A DNA stretch of 64,000 nt from NCBI GenBank assembly GCA_963668445.1, contig OY764335.1, forward strand, positions 1,550,001 through 1,614,000, read 5' to 3'. The notes beneath the pieces were generated by a model, which was not told the origin of the DNA, made no database searches, and worked only from the letters and a program-made list of their open reading frames with translations. Shown in pieces: positions 42,689 through 52,113 of the stretch; positions within the stretch are counted from its first letter, which is position 1, and every line of letters begins with the position of its first letter. Source of the DNA: Poriferisulfidus sp963668445 (lineage in GTDB: Bacteria; Pseudomonadota; Gammaproteobacteria; Poriferisulfidales; Poriferisulfidaceae). The position numbers and the translations under genes are program-made.

Positions 42689-43621
42689 GTGGCCCCCCTG
42701 CGGCTCATCTTCGCGGGAAGCGGATCGTTCGGAGCTGTCGTCCTCCGCGCTCTGCAGGATTCCGGCCATACGCTTTGCGCCGTACTATCGCAGCCGGACC
42801 GGCCGGCCGGGCGGCGCATGAGGCTTCGGCAGACTGCCGTTGCGGAAGCGGCTTTGGAACTCGGATTGCCGCTGCAGCGGCCGTCCCGTCTGGACGCAGC
42901 GGCCCGTGCCGTGCTTGAAGCCTGCCGCGCCGACGTACTCGCGGTCGCGGATTTCGGGCGGCTGTTGCCTGAATCCTGGCTGAACCTGTGCCCGGGCGGC
43001 AGCCTGAACGTCCATGCTTCGCTGCTGCCGCGCTGGCGCGGCGCGGCACCGGTCGAACGCGGCATCGAGGCCGGCGATGCCGAAGGCGGCTGCACCATCA
43101 TGCTGCTGGATGCCGGCATGGACACTGGCGACATCCTGTTGCAGGGCGCGCTCCCCTTCGCTCGCGACGAGACGGCCGGTTCGGCCCGAGCGCGGCTGGC
43201 ACCGCTGGGCGCAAAACTGCTGCTGCGCTACTTGCAGGACTTCGACCCCGCGCATCCGGCACGGCAGTCGCAGGACGAATCTCAGGCGTGCCATGCGCCG
43301 GTGCTACGCAAAGAAGAGGCATCCATCGACTGGCGGGAGCCGGCGGCACGCATCGCCGCGAAAATCCGCGCCTTCAATCCGCGCCCGGTCGCGACGGCCC
43401 GGTGCGGCAATGAAACCTTGCGGCTCTGGCAAGCCCGAGCGCACGACGTGCCGGCAGCGGCAGAGCCGGGCTCCGTCGTCCGCACCGACCGCGACGGCAT
43501 CTGGATCGCCTGCGGGAGCGGGCAGGCGCAAATCATCGAACTGCAGCGTCCGGGAAGACGCCGCTTGCCGGCGCGCGACTTCTGCAATGCCATGCCGCTG
43601 GCGGGGCGGCGGCTGGAATAG
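42689..43621 (+). CDS. fmt: Methionyl-tRNA formyltransferase
   Basis: A 310-residue enzyme that formylates Met-tRNAi. LIFAGSGSFGAVVL is the N-terminal fold and SLNVHASLLPRWRGAAPVERG holds the catalytic Asn-His pair, with Asp in DAGMDTGDIL. The C-terminal OB domain begins near 205. GTG 42689 is the likely start; an upstream in-frame ATG at 42596 lies within def. The nucleophilic loop is slightly changed from E. coli (GSGSFGAVV rather than GTPDFAA). rsmB, which often follows fmt, is absent here. Confidence 0.94.
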   Translation: MAPLRLIFAGSGSFGAVVLRALQDSGHTLCAVLSQPDRPAGRRMRLRQTAVAEAALELGLPLQRPSRLDAAARAVLEACRADVLAVADFGRLLPESWLNLCPGGSLNVHASLLPRWRGAAPVERGIEAGDAEGGCTIMLLDAGMDTGDILLQGALPFARDETAGSARARLAPLGAKLLLRYLQDFDPAHPARQSQDESQACHAPVLRKEEASIDWREPAARIAAKIRAFNPRPVATARCGNETLRLWQARAHDVPAAAEPGSVVRTDRDGIWIACGSGQAQIIELQRPGRRRLPARDFCNAMPLAGRRLE

Positions 43622-43669
43622 CCTTGCGGCATTGCTACACTGGGGCTTTGCGAATCGCTTCCGACCGGC

Positions 43670-44203
43670 ATGCGCGCACTCTGGCACTTCCTGCTCCCGT
43701 TCGGCATCCTGCTGCACGCTGCGACCGCGCATGCGGAACTGCGGCTGGACGCCGTGGAAGCCTATCGGGCGGCGGACCTCGTCCTGCTGAATCTGGATCT
43801 GGCCGTCGACGACCCCGAAGCCGAGATCGCGCGCATGCTGCTGCGCGGCGACGTGTGGCTGGAGGTCCGGGTCGCGCTGCAACGCAAGCGGCCATGGTGG
43901 GACGAGCGCCGGCTCGGGCAGTTCCGCCTGCTGCGGCGGCTGTCCTACGAATCGCAGCCGCCGGCCTATCGGGTGGCCGACATCCATTCCGGCGAGCAGC
44001 AGCGCTTCGTCAAGCTGGAGCAGGCTCTCAAGCATCTGCTGCACCTGCACGCCGTGCCGGCGGTGCGGCTCGACGAGCCGCCCGCCCATGCCGAGGAGTT
44101 CCAAGGCGAGAGCGCGGCGCGCCTGTACGCCAACGCCATCCCGATCGCGCCGGGCCGAGCGCTCGACTGGCATAGCCGAACCGTCCGATGGTCGCTGCCC
44201 TGA
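43670..44203 (+). CDS. DUF4390 domain protein
   Basis: A 177-residue protein with a signal peptide (LWHFLLPFGILLHAATAHAE), so likely periplasmic. The body has VWLEVRVALQRKRPWWDE and RLYANAIPI blocks, matching DUF4390. This family lies just upstream of NtrY-like kinases in many beta- and gammaproteobacteria. It overlaps ntrY by 16 bases. A role in the sensing by NtrY is plausible from this fixed linkage, but no function is known. Confidence 0.82.
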   Translation: MRALWHFLLPFGILLHAATAHAELRLDAVEAYRAADLVLLNLDLAVDDPEAEIARMLLRGDVWLEVRVALQRKRPWWDERRLGQFRLLRRLSYESQPPAYRVADIHSGEQQRFVKLEQALKHLLHLHAVPAVRLDEPPAHAEEFQGESAARLYANAIPIAPGRALDWHSRTVRWSLP

Positions 44204-46326
44204 AGCGCTTTCTGGCCGGCCCGCTGCCGGTCTTCGCCGTCTTCCTGCTTCTGATCGCGTCGCTGGCGGTCATGGCCGCGGCAACGCAGAACTCCACGCA
44301 TTTCCATGACTGGCAGTGGTGGACGGCCGGCTTCAACATCCTGCTCGGACTGCTGCTGCTGGGCCTGATCGGCATCAGCCTGTCGCGCCTGGTGCGGCGG
44401 CTGCGCCGCCGCGAGACCGGCTCGCGCCTGTCGTTGCGCATCACGGTCATGTTCGCCAGCTTCACGCTGATTCCGCCGGCCATGGTCTTCGGCTTCTCGG
44501 TCTGGCTGATCTCCAGCGGCATCGACAGCTGGTTCGACGTCGGCGTCGACGACACGCTCCACAATGCCATGGACCTGAGCCGTTCGGCGATCGACATGCA
44601 GATGCGCCAGCGGCACGCCCAGTTGAAAGACCTGCTGCTGAGCCCGCCCGACACCGACGACCCGGAAGCCGCCATCTTCCGCGTGCACGATCTGGTGACC
44701 CGCACCGGCGCCTTGGAAGCCGTCCTGCTGGATGCCGGCAACACCATTCTGGCCCTGCATGGCGAAGGACCCAGCATCGTCCCGGACCTGCCGGACGAAG
44801 CGCAGCTGCAGCTGCTGCAGGAGAGCGGCATCTACATGGCGCAGGAGACGCACCCGGAGCACGGCTCGATCATCCGCATCCTGCTGCGGGTGCCGTCGCT
44901 CGGGCACGACCGCACGCTGACCCTGCAAGCGCTGTATCCGCTCTCCGAGCACATGCTGCGCCTGACCGGCAGCGTCGAGGAAGCCTCCGGCACGTACCAG
45001 CGCCTGCTGGACCTGCGCGAACCGCTGAAGTTCAACCTGATGCTGGTCATGTCGCTGGCCTTGCTTCTGGGTCTGCTGTTCGCCATCTGGGCGGCCCTGT
45101 ATTCGGCGCAGCGCATCCTCTCGCCGGTGCCGGAACTGGCCCGCGGCATCGAGGCGGTGACGCAGGGCGAGTACAGCCAGCGCCTGCCGAGCGGCCGCAG
45201 CGACGAACTGGGGCAACTCGTGGACGCCTACAACGATATGATCCGCCGGCTGGCCAACGCCCGCTTCGTCGCCGAGACCCGCCGCCTCACCATCCAGCAG
45301 CAGCATGCCTATCTGCACACCATTCTGGAGCATCTCTCCTCCGGCGTCATCAGCATCAGCAGCGAAGGCAAGCTGATGACCGCCAACCATGCCGCCGGCA
45401 CGATTCTCGACGTGGATCTGGAGCAGCATTACCGCCAGCCGATCGCGGAACTCCAACGCAAGCATCCGGAACTGCAGCCGCTATGGGACCTGATGGAACA
45501 GCAGTTTCGTGGGGCCATCGGCCTGGATCGGCAACTGCGGCTCGACGGCGAGAGCAAGGTGCTGCACTGCCACGGAGCGCAGCTGCCGGGCAACGTCGGC
45601 CATGTCGTGGTGTTCGAAGACATCACGCACCTGCAGCAGGCGCAGCGGCAGGCGGCCTGGGGCGAAGTAGCGCGGCGGATGGCGCATGAAATCAAGAATC
45701 CGCTGACGCCGATCCGCCTGTCCACCGAGCGGCTGCAGCGCCGGTTGCAGGAGCAGCTGAACGACGAGGATGCCGAACTGCTGCGCCATGCCACGCGCAC
45801 CATCGTGCGCCAAGTCGAATCGATGAAGACCATGATCAACGAGTTCAGCGACTACTCCAACACGCGCTTCACGCCCGAACGGATCGATTTGAACTCCTTG
45901 GCCGAGGAAGTGCTGGACATGTATCAGGACTACCGCCCGGAGGTGGCCATCCATCGCCGATTGAGCGCGGAGCCGGCCGCACTCCTGGCCGACCCGAATC
46001 GCCTGCGCCAGCTCCTGCACAACCTCCTGAAGAATGCCTTGGAGGCGCAAGCCGAGCAGGCCCGCGGCAGCATCACGCTGGCCACGACCGTTAGCCCGGA
46101 TGCCGTGACGCTCGCTGTGCAGGACGCCGGGCCCGGCTTCGCTCCCGAGATTCTCGCCCGGGCCTGCGAGCCGTACATCACCACCAAGCCCGACGGCAAC
46201 GGCTTGGGGCTGGCGGTCGTCCAACGCATCGCCGAAGACCATCGCGGCAAGATTCGCGTATACAATGACCCGGAGGGCGGGGGCTGCGTGGAAGTGCGAT
46301 TCGCCGCCCGCGCCGGTTCCGGCTAG
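44188..46326 (+). CDS. ntrY: NtrY-like sensor histidine kinase
   Basis: A 712-residue kinase with four membrane helices. Three lie at about 10-30, 45-68 and 90-115, followed by a periplasmic or sensor segment; a fourth lies near 280-305. Then come HAMP, a PAS domain (TILEHLSSGVISISSEGKLM), the phosphorylated His in RRMAHEIKNPLTPIRLSTER, N-box HNLLKNALEAQ and G-boxes DAGPGFAPE and NGLGLAVVQR. It should phosphorylate NtrX. In other bacteria this pair senses redox or nitrogen status. Confidence 0.92.
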   Translation: MVAALKRFLAGPLPVFAVFLLLIASLAVMAAATQNSTHFHDWQWWTAGFNILLGLLLLGLIGISLSRLVRRLRRRETGSRLSLRITVMFASFTLIPPAMVFGFSVWLISSGIDSWFDVGVDDTLHNAMDLSRSAIDMQMRQRHAQLKDLLLSPPDTDDPEAAIFRVHDLVTRTGALEAVLLDAGNTILALHGEGPSIVPDLPDEAQLQLLQESGIYMAQETHPEHGSIIRILLRVPSLGHDRTLTLQALYPLSEHMLRLTGSVEEASGTYQRLLDLREPLKFNLMLVMSLALLLGLLFAIWAALYSAQRILSPVPELARGIEAVTQGEYSQRLPSGRSDELGQLVDAYNDMIRRLANARFVAETRRLTIQQQHAYLHTILEHLSSGVISISSEGKLMTANHAAGTILDVDLEQHYRQPIAELQRKHPELQPLWDLMEQQFRGAIGLDRQLRLDGESKVLHCHGAQLPGNVGHVVVFEDITHLQQAQRQAAWGEVARRMAHEIKNPLTPIRLSTERLQRRLQEQLNDEDAELLRHATRTIVRQVESMKTMINEFSDYSNTRFTPERIDLNSLAEEVLDMYQDYRPEVAIHRRLSAEPAALLADPNRLRQLLHNLLKNALEAQAEQARGSITLATTVSPDAVTLAVQDAGPGFAPEILARACEPYITTKPDGNGLGLAVVQRIAEDHRGKIRVYNDPEGGGCVEVRFAARAGSG

Positions 46327-46352
46327 AAGATCCCGGCCCAGCAGGCATTCGC

Positions 46353-47714
46353 GTGAATCCAAGCACCATTCTCATCATCGACGACGAAGCCGATATCCGG
46401 ATCGGCATTGAAGACGTGCTGTCCGAACATGGCCACCGGGTCCTGCAAGCCGATTCGGCTCGCGAAGCCCGCCGGATTGTGCGCGACCATACGATCGATC
46501 TGGCGCTGCTGGACATCTGGATGCCGGGCGAAGACGGCATGAGCCTGCTGCGCGCCTGGCAGCAGGAAGACGTCGCGACATTTCCGATCCTGATGATGTC
46601 CGGGCACGGCACCATCGAGACCGCGCTGGAAGCCACCAAACTCGGGGCTTGGCATTTTCTGGAGAAGCCGTTCTCGACCGACAGCCTGATGCTGAACGTG
46701 GAGCGGGCTCTGGAAGCCCGCCGCCTGCGCCAGCAGAATGCGTTGCTGGCGCGCGATTCGGCCGCCACCATGCAATTGATCGGCGACAGCTCTACTATCC
46801 GAAAGCTGCGCGACCGCATTCGTTCGCTGAGCGGCAGCGACGACCCGGTCTTGGTCGTAGGCGAGTCCGGCTGCGAATTCCAGGCTCTGGCGCACCAGCT
46901 GCACTACGCCAGCGCCCGCCATCATCAGCCGCTCGTCTACGGCAGCGGCCAGAACCTGAGCCAACGGCTGCTGGAAAAGGTGCCCGACGCCAAGTCGTGC
47001 CTGCTGCTGGATGCGCATCGCGGCACCTTGTGCCTCAACCCTCTGGACCAGTTGAACCTCATGGCCCAGAAGCGCCTGCTGTCGGTATTGGACAACCGCC
47101 ACCTGCTGCTCAGCGACGGCACGGCGATGCCCGTCGACGTGCGTCTGATCGCCACCCTCTGGCAGGAAGCCAAGGCGGCCGTGGCGCTGGGGGTGTTGGA
47201 TCCGGCGCTGCATGCCCGGCTGGCGCCGCATACCCTGCATCTGCCGCCCTTGCGCGAACGCACCGAGGACGTGCCGGAGCTGATCGAGCATTACCTCGCC
47301 CATTACTGCTCGCAGGCCGACCTGCCCGTGCGCCATTTCCCGCCGCCGGCACTGGACGCGCTGCGTGGCTACGACTGGCCCGGCAATGTGCAGGAACTGC
47401 GGAGGCTGATCTATCGGCTCCTGATCGCCGGCGACGACCGCGATGTCGGCGTGGCGGAACTGCACCGCCTGTTGCGTCCGGTGCACCACGTGCCGGCTCC
47501 CGGCAGCATAGACGCGCTGTTGAACCTGCCGTACCGGGAAGCGCGGATGCGCTTCGACCAGATGTACTACCAGCATCAGATCGAGCAGAGCGGCGGCAGC
47601 ATGAAACGGCTGGCCGACATGGCTCGCATCGATCGGACGTACCTGTACCGGAAACTGCGCAACATCGGCATCGACATCCCGCGGGAAAGCTCCGGCGATG
47701 GCCGCCCCAACTAA
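46353..47714 (+). CDS. ntrX: NtrX-like response regulator with degenerate AAA+ domain
   Basis: A 453-residue protein from a GTG start. Its receiver domain is intact (Asp54 in LLDIWMPGEDG, Lys105 region EKPF). The central AAA+ part has lost its key sites: Walker A reads GESGCEFQ (170-177) without Gly-Lys, the GAFTGA sigma54 loop is missing, and Walker B reads GTLCLNPLDQL without Asp-Glu. The C-terminal Fis-type HTH (MKRLADMARIDRTYLYRKL) is normal. It thus cannot hydrolyse ATP or open a sigma54 complex in the usual way; it probably acts as a plain DNA-binding regulator. It overlaps trkA by 17 bases. Confidence 0.9.
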   Translation: MNPSTILIIDDEADIRIGIEDVLSEHGHRVLQADSAREARRIVRDHTIDLALLDIWMPGEDGMSLLRAWQQEDVATFPILMMSGHGTIETALEATKLGAWHFLEKPFSTDSLMLNVERALEARRLRQQNALLARDSAATMQLIGDSSTIRKLRDRIRSLSGSDDPVLVVGESGCEFQALAHQLHYASARHHQPLVYGSGQNLSQRLLEKVPDAKSCLLLDAHRGTLCLNPLDQLNLMAQKRLLSVLDNRHLLLSDGTAMPVDVRLIATLWQEAKAAVALGVLDPALHARLAPHTLHLPPLRERTEDVPELIEHYLAHYCSQADLPVRHFPPPALDALRGYDWPGNVQELRRLIYRLLIAGDDRDVGVAELHRLLRPVHHVPAPGSIDALLNLPYREARMRFDQMYYQHQIEQSGGSMKRLADMARIDRTYLYRKLRNIGIDIPRESSGDGRPN

Positions 47715-49128
47715 ATCCGCGCCGGCCGGCGCCAGCGTCCGCATCATCATCCTCGGGGCTGGACGCGTCGGCGGCTCGCTGGCGATCGCCTTGGCAGAGG
47801 AGAAGGATCACGCCATCACGCTGGTCGATGCCAACAAGAAGAAACTCAAGCGCTTCGAGAAGCGCGGCGACCTGAGCACGCTGTGCGGCAACGGCGCCCA
47901 TCCGGACATTCTGGAGAATGCCGACATCGAGAATGCCGACATGCTGGTCGCACTTACTGAAAACGACGAAGTCAACATCGCCGCCTGCCATATTGCCAAG
48001 CGCCTGTACCGGACGCCCAAGTGCATTGCCCGCGTGCGCGCCACGGAGCATCTGACGCTGAAGCGGGACGTCATCACCGATGCCTTGCGTATCAACCTTC
48101 TGATCAGCCCGGAGCAGCGGGCGGCGCACGACATCGAACTGCTGCTGCACCGTCCCGGCGTGCTGCAAGTGCTCGATTTTGCCAACGGATGCGCGCAAAT
48201 GGCCGCCGTGCGCGTGGAACCGGGAGCCCCTGCGGCCGGACGCACCCTGCGCGAACTGTACGCCGACCTGCCGGACACGCCGCTGCGCATCGCCGCCGTC
48301 TATCGGCGTCGCGACCAAGGCGGCTTGGAAGCCCAGCTGCCGGATGACGACTTGCGCCTGCAAGCCCGCGACGAGGTGTTCGCGTTCGCCGCCTACGGCC
48401 GGCTCGATGCCGTCATCAAGCAGCTGCGCACGCAAATCCGCCCAGTGCGCCATGTGCTGATCGCCGGCGGCAGCCACATCGGCTATAGCTTGGCGAAGGC
48501 TCTGGAGCCGAGCTGCCAAGTCAAGCTGATCGAGCAGGATGAAGCCCGCGCCCGCTACCTCTCGGAGAATCTGCAGGATCGGACGCTGGTGCTATGCGGC
48601 GACGCCTCCGACGAAAGCCTGCTGCACGATGAGAACCTTGAGAACATGGATGCGTTCTGCGCCCTGACCGACCACGACGAAACCAACATCGTCGCGGCCA
48701 TGCAAGCCAAGCGCATCGGCGTCGCCACGACCATTGCCATGATCAACCGCGCATCCTTCGTCGGTCTGGTGGAAAACTCCGCCGAGCGCATGATCGACAT
48801 CACCGTCTCCCCGCAGCAGGCGGCACTGAGCGAACTGCTGGTGCACATCCGCCGCGGCGCTGTGCTGACCGGCCACTCGCTGCGCTCGGGCAGCGCCGAA
48901 GCGCTGGAATTCATGGCGAACTCCAGTTCCGCGGCCGTCGGCCAGCCCATCGGCGCGCTGGACTTGCCGGCCAGTGCCACAGTCGGGGCGCTGGTGCGCA
49001 ACGACACGCTGCTGCGGCACAACCCGTCCACCGTCATCGAACCTGGCGACCGCGTGATCCTATTCTGCAGCCGCAAACGCGACGTGCACGACGTCGAGCA
49101 GTTGTTCCAGGTCGACTACAGCTTCTAG
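47698..49128 (+). CDS. trkA: Trk potassium uptake regulator TrkA
   Basis: A 476-residue peripheral protein with two RCK units, each with RCK_N and RCK_C. The first NAD-binding loop is IIILGAGRVGGSLA, the second VLIAGGSHIGYSLA. Acidic ends for adenosine binding lie in TLVDANKK and KLIEQDEA. It gates the TrkH channel in response to NAD(H) or ATP. The gene lies between ntrX and trkH, in the order found in many proteobacteria. Confidence 0.95.
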   Translation: MAAPTKSAPAGASVRIIILGAGRVGGSLAIALAEEKDHAITLVDANKKKLKRFEKRGDLSTLCGNGAHPDILENADIENADMLVALTENDEVNIAACHIAKRLYRTPKCIARVRATEHLTLKRDVITDALRINLLISPEQRAAHDIELLLHRPGVLQVLDFANGCAQMAAVRVEPGAPAAGRTLRELYADLPDTPLRIAAVYRRRDQGGLEAQLPDDDLRLQARDEVFAFAAYGRLDAVIKQLRTQIRPVRHVLIAGGSHIGYSLAKALEPSCQVKLIEQDEARARYLSENLQDRTLVLCGDASDESLLHDENLENMDAFCALTDHDETNIVAAMQAKRIGVATTIAMINRASFVGLVENSAERMIDITVSPQQAALSELLVHIRRGAVLTGHSLRSGSAEALEFMANSSSAAVGQPIGALDLPASATVGALVRNDTLLRHNPSTVIEPGDRVILFCSRKRDVHDVEQLFQVDYSF

Positions 49129-49130
49129 CC

Positions 49131-50639
49131 ATGCCCATCCAATACCGGGTCGTTCAGCGCCTGCTGGGCTACCTGCTGACGGCGTCAAGCCTTAGCATGC
49201 TGCCCGCTTTCGTCGTGAGCGTGGTGCAGCATGACGGCGAAGCCTTTTCCTTCCTGTACGCCTTCAGCCTGCTGTTCTTCTTGGGCGTGGCGCTATGGAC
49301 CCATGCCGCCCGCGGCATGCCGCACCCGCCGCCCTTGCGGCTTCGCGACGGCTTTGCGGTGGCGTCTTTGTTCTGGATCGTGCTGGGCCTAGCGGGCGCC
49401 ATCCCGCTCTACATGTCGCCGGCGCTGCGCCTGAGCGGCATCGATGCCATCTTCGAGTCCATCTCTGGCCTGACGACCACTGGCGCGACCGTGCTCAGCG
49501 GCTTGGACGCGCTGCCCCCCTCCATCCTGCTCTACCGCCAGTTCCTGCAATGGATGGGCGGGCTCGGCATCGTCATTCTGGCCGTGGCGATCCTGCCGAT
49601 GGTCAGCATGGGCGGCATGCAGCTGTACCATGCCAATGCCCCGCACACCTTGTCGGAGCGGCGGCTGACGCCGCGCATCGCCGAAACCTCGGAAAAGCTG
49701 CTGTATCTGTACTTGGGCCTGACGGCCGCCTGCGCCTTGGCCTACTGGGGCGCCGGCATGAGTGGGTTCGATGCCGTCTGCCATGCGTTTTCGACCATCT
49801 CCATCGGCGGCTTCTCCACCCACGACGCCAATTTCGGGTTTTTCGACAATCCGCTGATCGAAGCGATTGCCATCGTCTTCATGGTGCTGGCCGGCATCAA
49901 CTTCAGCCTGCACTACGCGGCCCTCAGCCGCAAGCGGTTCAGCACGAAGGCGATGCCGAAGTTCCGCTCGCCGTTGCACTTGAGCGCCTATGCGAAAGAC
50001 GGCGAATTCCGGGCGTATGTCGCCATACTGGGCGTGGCGACCCTCATCTGCGTCGTCTACCTGTGGGCCGTCGGCTTCTACGACCGCACGGCCGATGCGG
50101 TGCGCGACGGCCTGTTCCAAACCGTCTCCATCGCCACCACGACCGGCTTCACCACCAGCGGCTACCACCATTGGCCGGCCTTCGCTTCCACATTGCTGCT
50201 GCTCAGCAGTTGCATCGGCGGCTGCATCGGCTCCACTGGCGGCGGCATGAAGGTGATCCGCTTCATCATCATGGCCAAGCAGGGCAACAAGGAACTGCGG
50301 CAGCTCATCCATCCATCAGCGCACATGACCGTGCGCGTCGGCGACCGCGTCATGCCGCCGGCGGCCGTACAGGCCGCTTGGGGCTTCTTCGCCGCCTACA
50401 TCTCGATCTTCGGCATTTTCCTGCTACTGCTGACGCTGACCGGCATGGACCAGGTCACCGCCCTTTCGGCGGTCGCCGCCAGCCTCAACAACCTAGGCCC
50501 CGGGCTTGGCGAAGTCAGCACCAACTACGCCTCGGTCACCGATTTCGGCAAAGGACTGCTGTGCCTGAGCATGCTGTTCGGCCGCATGGAAATCTTCACG
50601 CTGCTGGTGGTGCTGACACCGGCCTTCTGGCACCGGTGA
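49131..50639 (+). CDS. trkH: Trk potassium uptake channel TrkH
   Basis: A 502-residue membrane protein with four M1-P-M2 repeats. P-loop glycine filters include TTTGATVLS, FSTISIGGFST, TTTGFTTSGY and NNLGPGLGEV. It carries K+ into the cell with TrkA bound on the inner face. It starts two bases after the trkA stop. A small methyltransferase gene overlaps its end by one base (TGATG). Confidence 0.95.
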   Translation: MPIQYRVVQRLLGYLLTASSLSMLPAFVVSVVQHDGEAFSFLYAFSLLFFLGVALWTHAARGMPHPPPLRLRDGFAVASLFWIVLGLAGAIPLYMSPALRLSGIDAIFESISGLTTTGATVLSGLDALPPSILLYRQFLQWMGGLGIVILAVAILPMVSMGGMQLYHANAPHTLSERRLTPRIAETSEKLLYLYLGLTAACALAYWGAGMSGFDAVCHAFSTISIGGFSTHDANFGFFDNPLIEAIAIVFMVLAGINFSLHYAALSRKRFSTKAMPKFRSPLHLSAYAKDGEFRAYVAILGVATLICVVYLWAVGFYDRTADAVRDGLFQTVSIATTTGFTTSGYHHWPAFASTLLLLSSCIGGCIGSTGGGMKVIRFIIMAKQGNKELRQLIHPSAHMTVRVGDRVMPPAAVQAAWGFFAAYISIFGIFLLLLTLTGMDQVTALSAVAASLNNLGPGLGEVSTNYASVTDFGKGLLCLSMLFGRMEIFTLLVVLTPAFWHR

Positions 50640-51139
50640 TGCCCGCCCCCCGGTCCTGCACTGCCGTGCGGGCCGCCGCTGCATTCCTGCCTGCGCGGGG
50701 CACGGCGCTAGATCTGGCCTGCGGACGCGGCGGCAACGCCTTGTGGCTGGCCCGCCGCGGGCTTCGCGTCGATGCCTGGGACCGCAACGCCGAAGCCATT
50801 GCAGACCTGCGCGCCGCCTCCGAACGCTGCGGCTTGGAAGTGCGCGCCGAAATCCGCGACGTCGTGGCGCAGCCGCCTGATACGGACCGGTACGACGTCG
50901 TCGCGGCCAGCTATTTTCTGCACCGCGCCCTGATGCCCGCGCTTCTGGCGGCCGTGCGGCCCGGCGGCCTGCTCTGCTACCAGACGTTTCTGGCCGGACA
51001 CCCCGGCCCCGGACCGCGCAACCCGGACTACCTGCTTCAACCCGGGGAACTTGCGGCATGCTGCACGGACTGGGAACTCCTGCACGCCCTCGAACAGGAC
51101 GGCCAAGCGCAACTGGTGGCCCGCAAGACGGCGCCCTGA
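50639..51139 (+). CDS. Class I SAM-dependent methyltransferase
   Basis: A 166-residue small methyltransferase. Motif I is ALDLACGRGGNALWLARRG, the acidic loop VDAWDRN, and motif IV-like VAASYFLHRALMP. The shape is like TehB/thiopurine-type methyltransferases of the small TehB-related family, without clear substrate. The open frame runs far into trkH, but the ATG at 50639 overlaps the trkH stop and sets the usual N-terminus. Confidence 0.8.
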   Translation: MPAPRSCTAVRAAAAFLPARGTALDLACGRGGNALWLARRGLRVDAWDRNAEAIADLRAASERCGLEVRAEIRDVVAQPPDTDRYDVVAASYFLHRALMPALLAAVRPGGLLCYQTFLAGHPGPGPRNPDYLLQPGELAACCTDWELLHALEQDGQAQLVARKTAP

Positions 51140-51164
51140 GCGGCGTTGCGGTCGAGGACCACTC

Positions 51165-52046
51165 TCAGGAATACAGCGATTCCGGCTCCGTCAGGCGCTT
51201 GCGGAAGCGCGGATAGCTCCACCAGTACTGCGCGATGTCGTCGGCAATGCACGCTTCGACGGTGGCGTTGACGCCAGTCGCCGCTTCCACCAGATCCGAC
51301 GCGTAGATGCGCGGGTCGGCAGGCCGCAGCGAGACGGCGAAGCCGCCGGGGCAGCGCCGCGCCTGCGCCAGCAGCACCACCACGTTCTGGCGCTGCGCCA
51401 AACGCGCCACCAAGGCGCCGGTATTCGCCATCACGCCGAAGAACGGCACCATCACGCCGTCTTCCTTGTGGCGCGGCACATGGTCCGGCAGCACCCCGAC
51501 CGCATGCTGCTGCCGCAACGCCTGCAACAACTGGCGCACGCCGCCGATGTCGGTCGGCACCAGCATGCCTCCCGTATGCTGCCGGCCGTGCCGGACGAAC
51601 CGGTCAAAGGCCGGCTGCTTGAGCGGCCGGTACATGCTGACCATAGGCATTTTGGCGGCCAGGTACAAGCCGGTGTACTCCCAGCTGCCGAAATGCGGCG
51701 TCACGAAAATGACGCCCTTGCCGCGGGCCTGCTCCAGCAGGTCCAGCCCCGATTCGCGCATCGCCAAAGCCAGCAGCCGCGCCGGCGGCAAGCGCCACAG
51801 GCGCGGCATCTCCAGCAGGTTGCAAGCCTCGTGAATCAAGCTCTTGCGCGTCATGTTCTGATGCCAGAGGTGATCCTGGTCCGGGTAGCACAGCTTCAGG
51901 TTCGCCATGCAGGTCTCGAAGCGCCGTCCCGGCATCCAGCCGGCGGCCAGGCCCACGCAGCCGCCGAGCAGGCGCAGCACCGGCAACGGCAGCCGTGCCA
52001 GCAGCCGCAGCAAGCCGAGTGCCAGACGCGTTCCGAAAGCCGACAT
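51165..52046 (-). CDS. Lipid A biosynthesis acyltransferase (LpxL/HtrB family)
   Basis: A 293-residue inner-membrane enzyme with an N-terminal hydrophobic helix (LLRLLARLPLPVLRLLGG) and the catalytic H(X4)E pair in TPHFGSWEYTGL. YRPLKQPAFDRFVRHGR and the VPFFGVMANT block are also typical. It adds a secondary acyl chain to Kdo2-lipid IVA, which points to an outer membrane. The ATG at 52046 is preferred; an earlier one at 52130 overlaps the divergent pip gene. Whether it is LpxL or LpxM cannot be told. Confidence 0.87.
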   Translation of the reverse strand: MSAFGTRLALGLLRLLARLPLPVLRLLGGCVGLAAGWMPGRRFETCMANLKLCYPDQDHLWHQNMTRKSLIHEACNLLEMPRLWRLPPARLLALAMRESGLDLLEQARGKGVIFVTPHFGSWEYTGLYLAAKMPMVSMYRPLKQPAFDRFVRHGRQHTGGMLVPTDIGGVRQLLQALRQQHAVGVLPDHVPRHKEDGVMVPFFGVMANTGALVARLAQRQNVVVLLAQARRCPGGFAVSLRPADPRIYASDLVEAATGVNATVEACIADDIAQYWWSYPRFRKRLTEPESLYS

Positions 52047-52113
52047 GACGCAAAATTTCCTCGCGAGCCAGTCCAGTATAGTAGGAGCACGACCGCCGCC
52101 TGCCACGCCGCCC

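Noticed and set aside
44028..45465. Minus-strand frame of about 500 codons opposite ntrY
   Set aside because: Composition is typical of antisense frames in GC-rich DNA (Gln/Arg/His-rich), with no motif, while ntrY on the other strand is unmistakable.
49295..50638. Long frame overlapping trkH ahead of the methyltransferase
   Set aside because: It is Arg/His/Pro-rich shadow coding; the methyltransferase motifs start only after the ATG at 50639.
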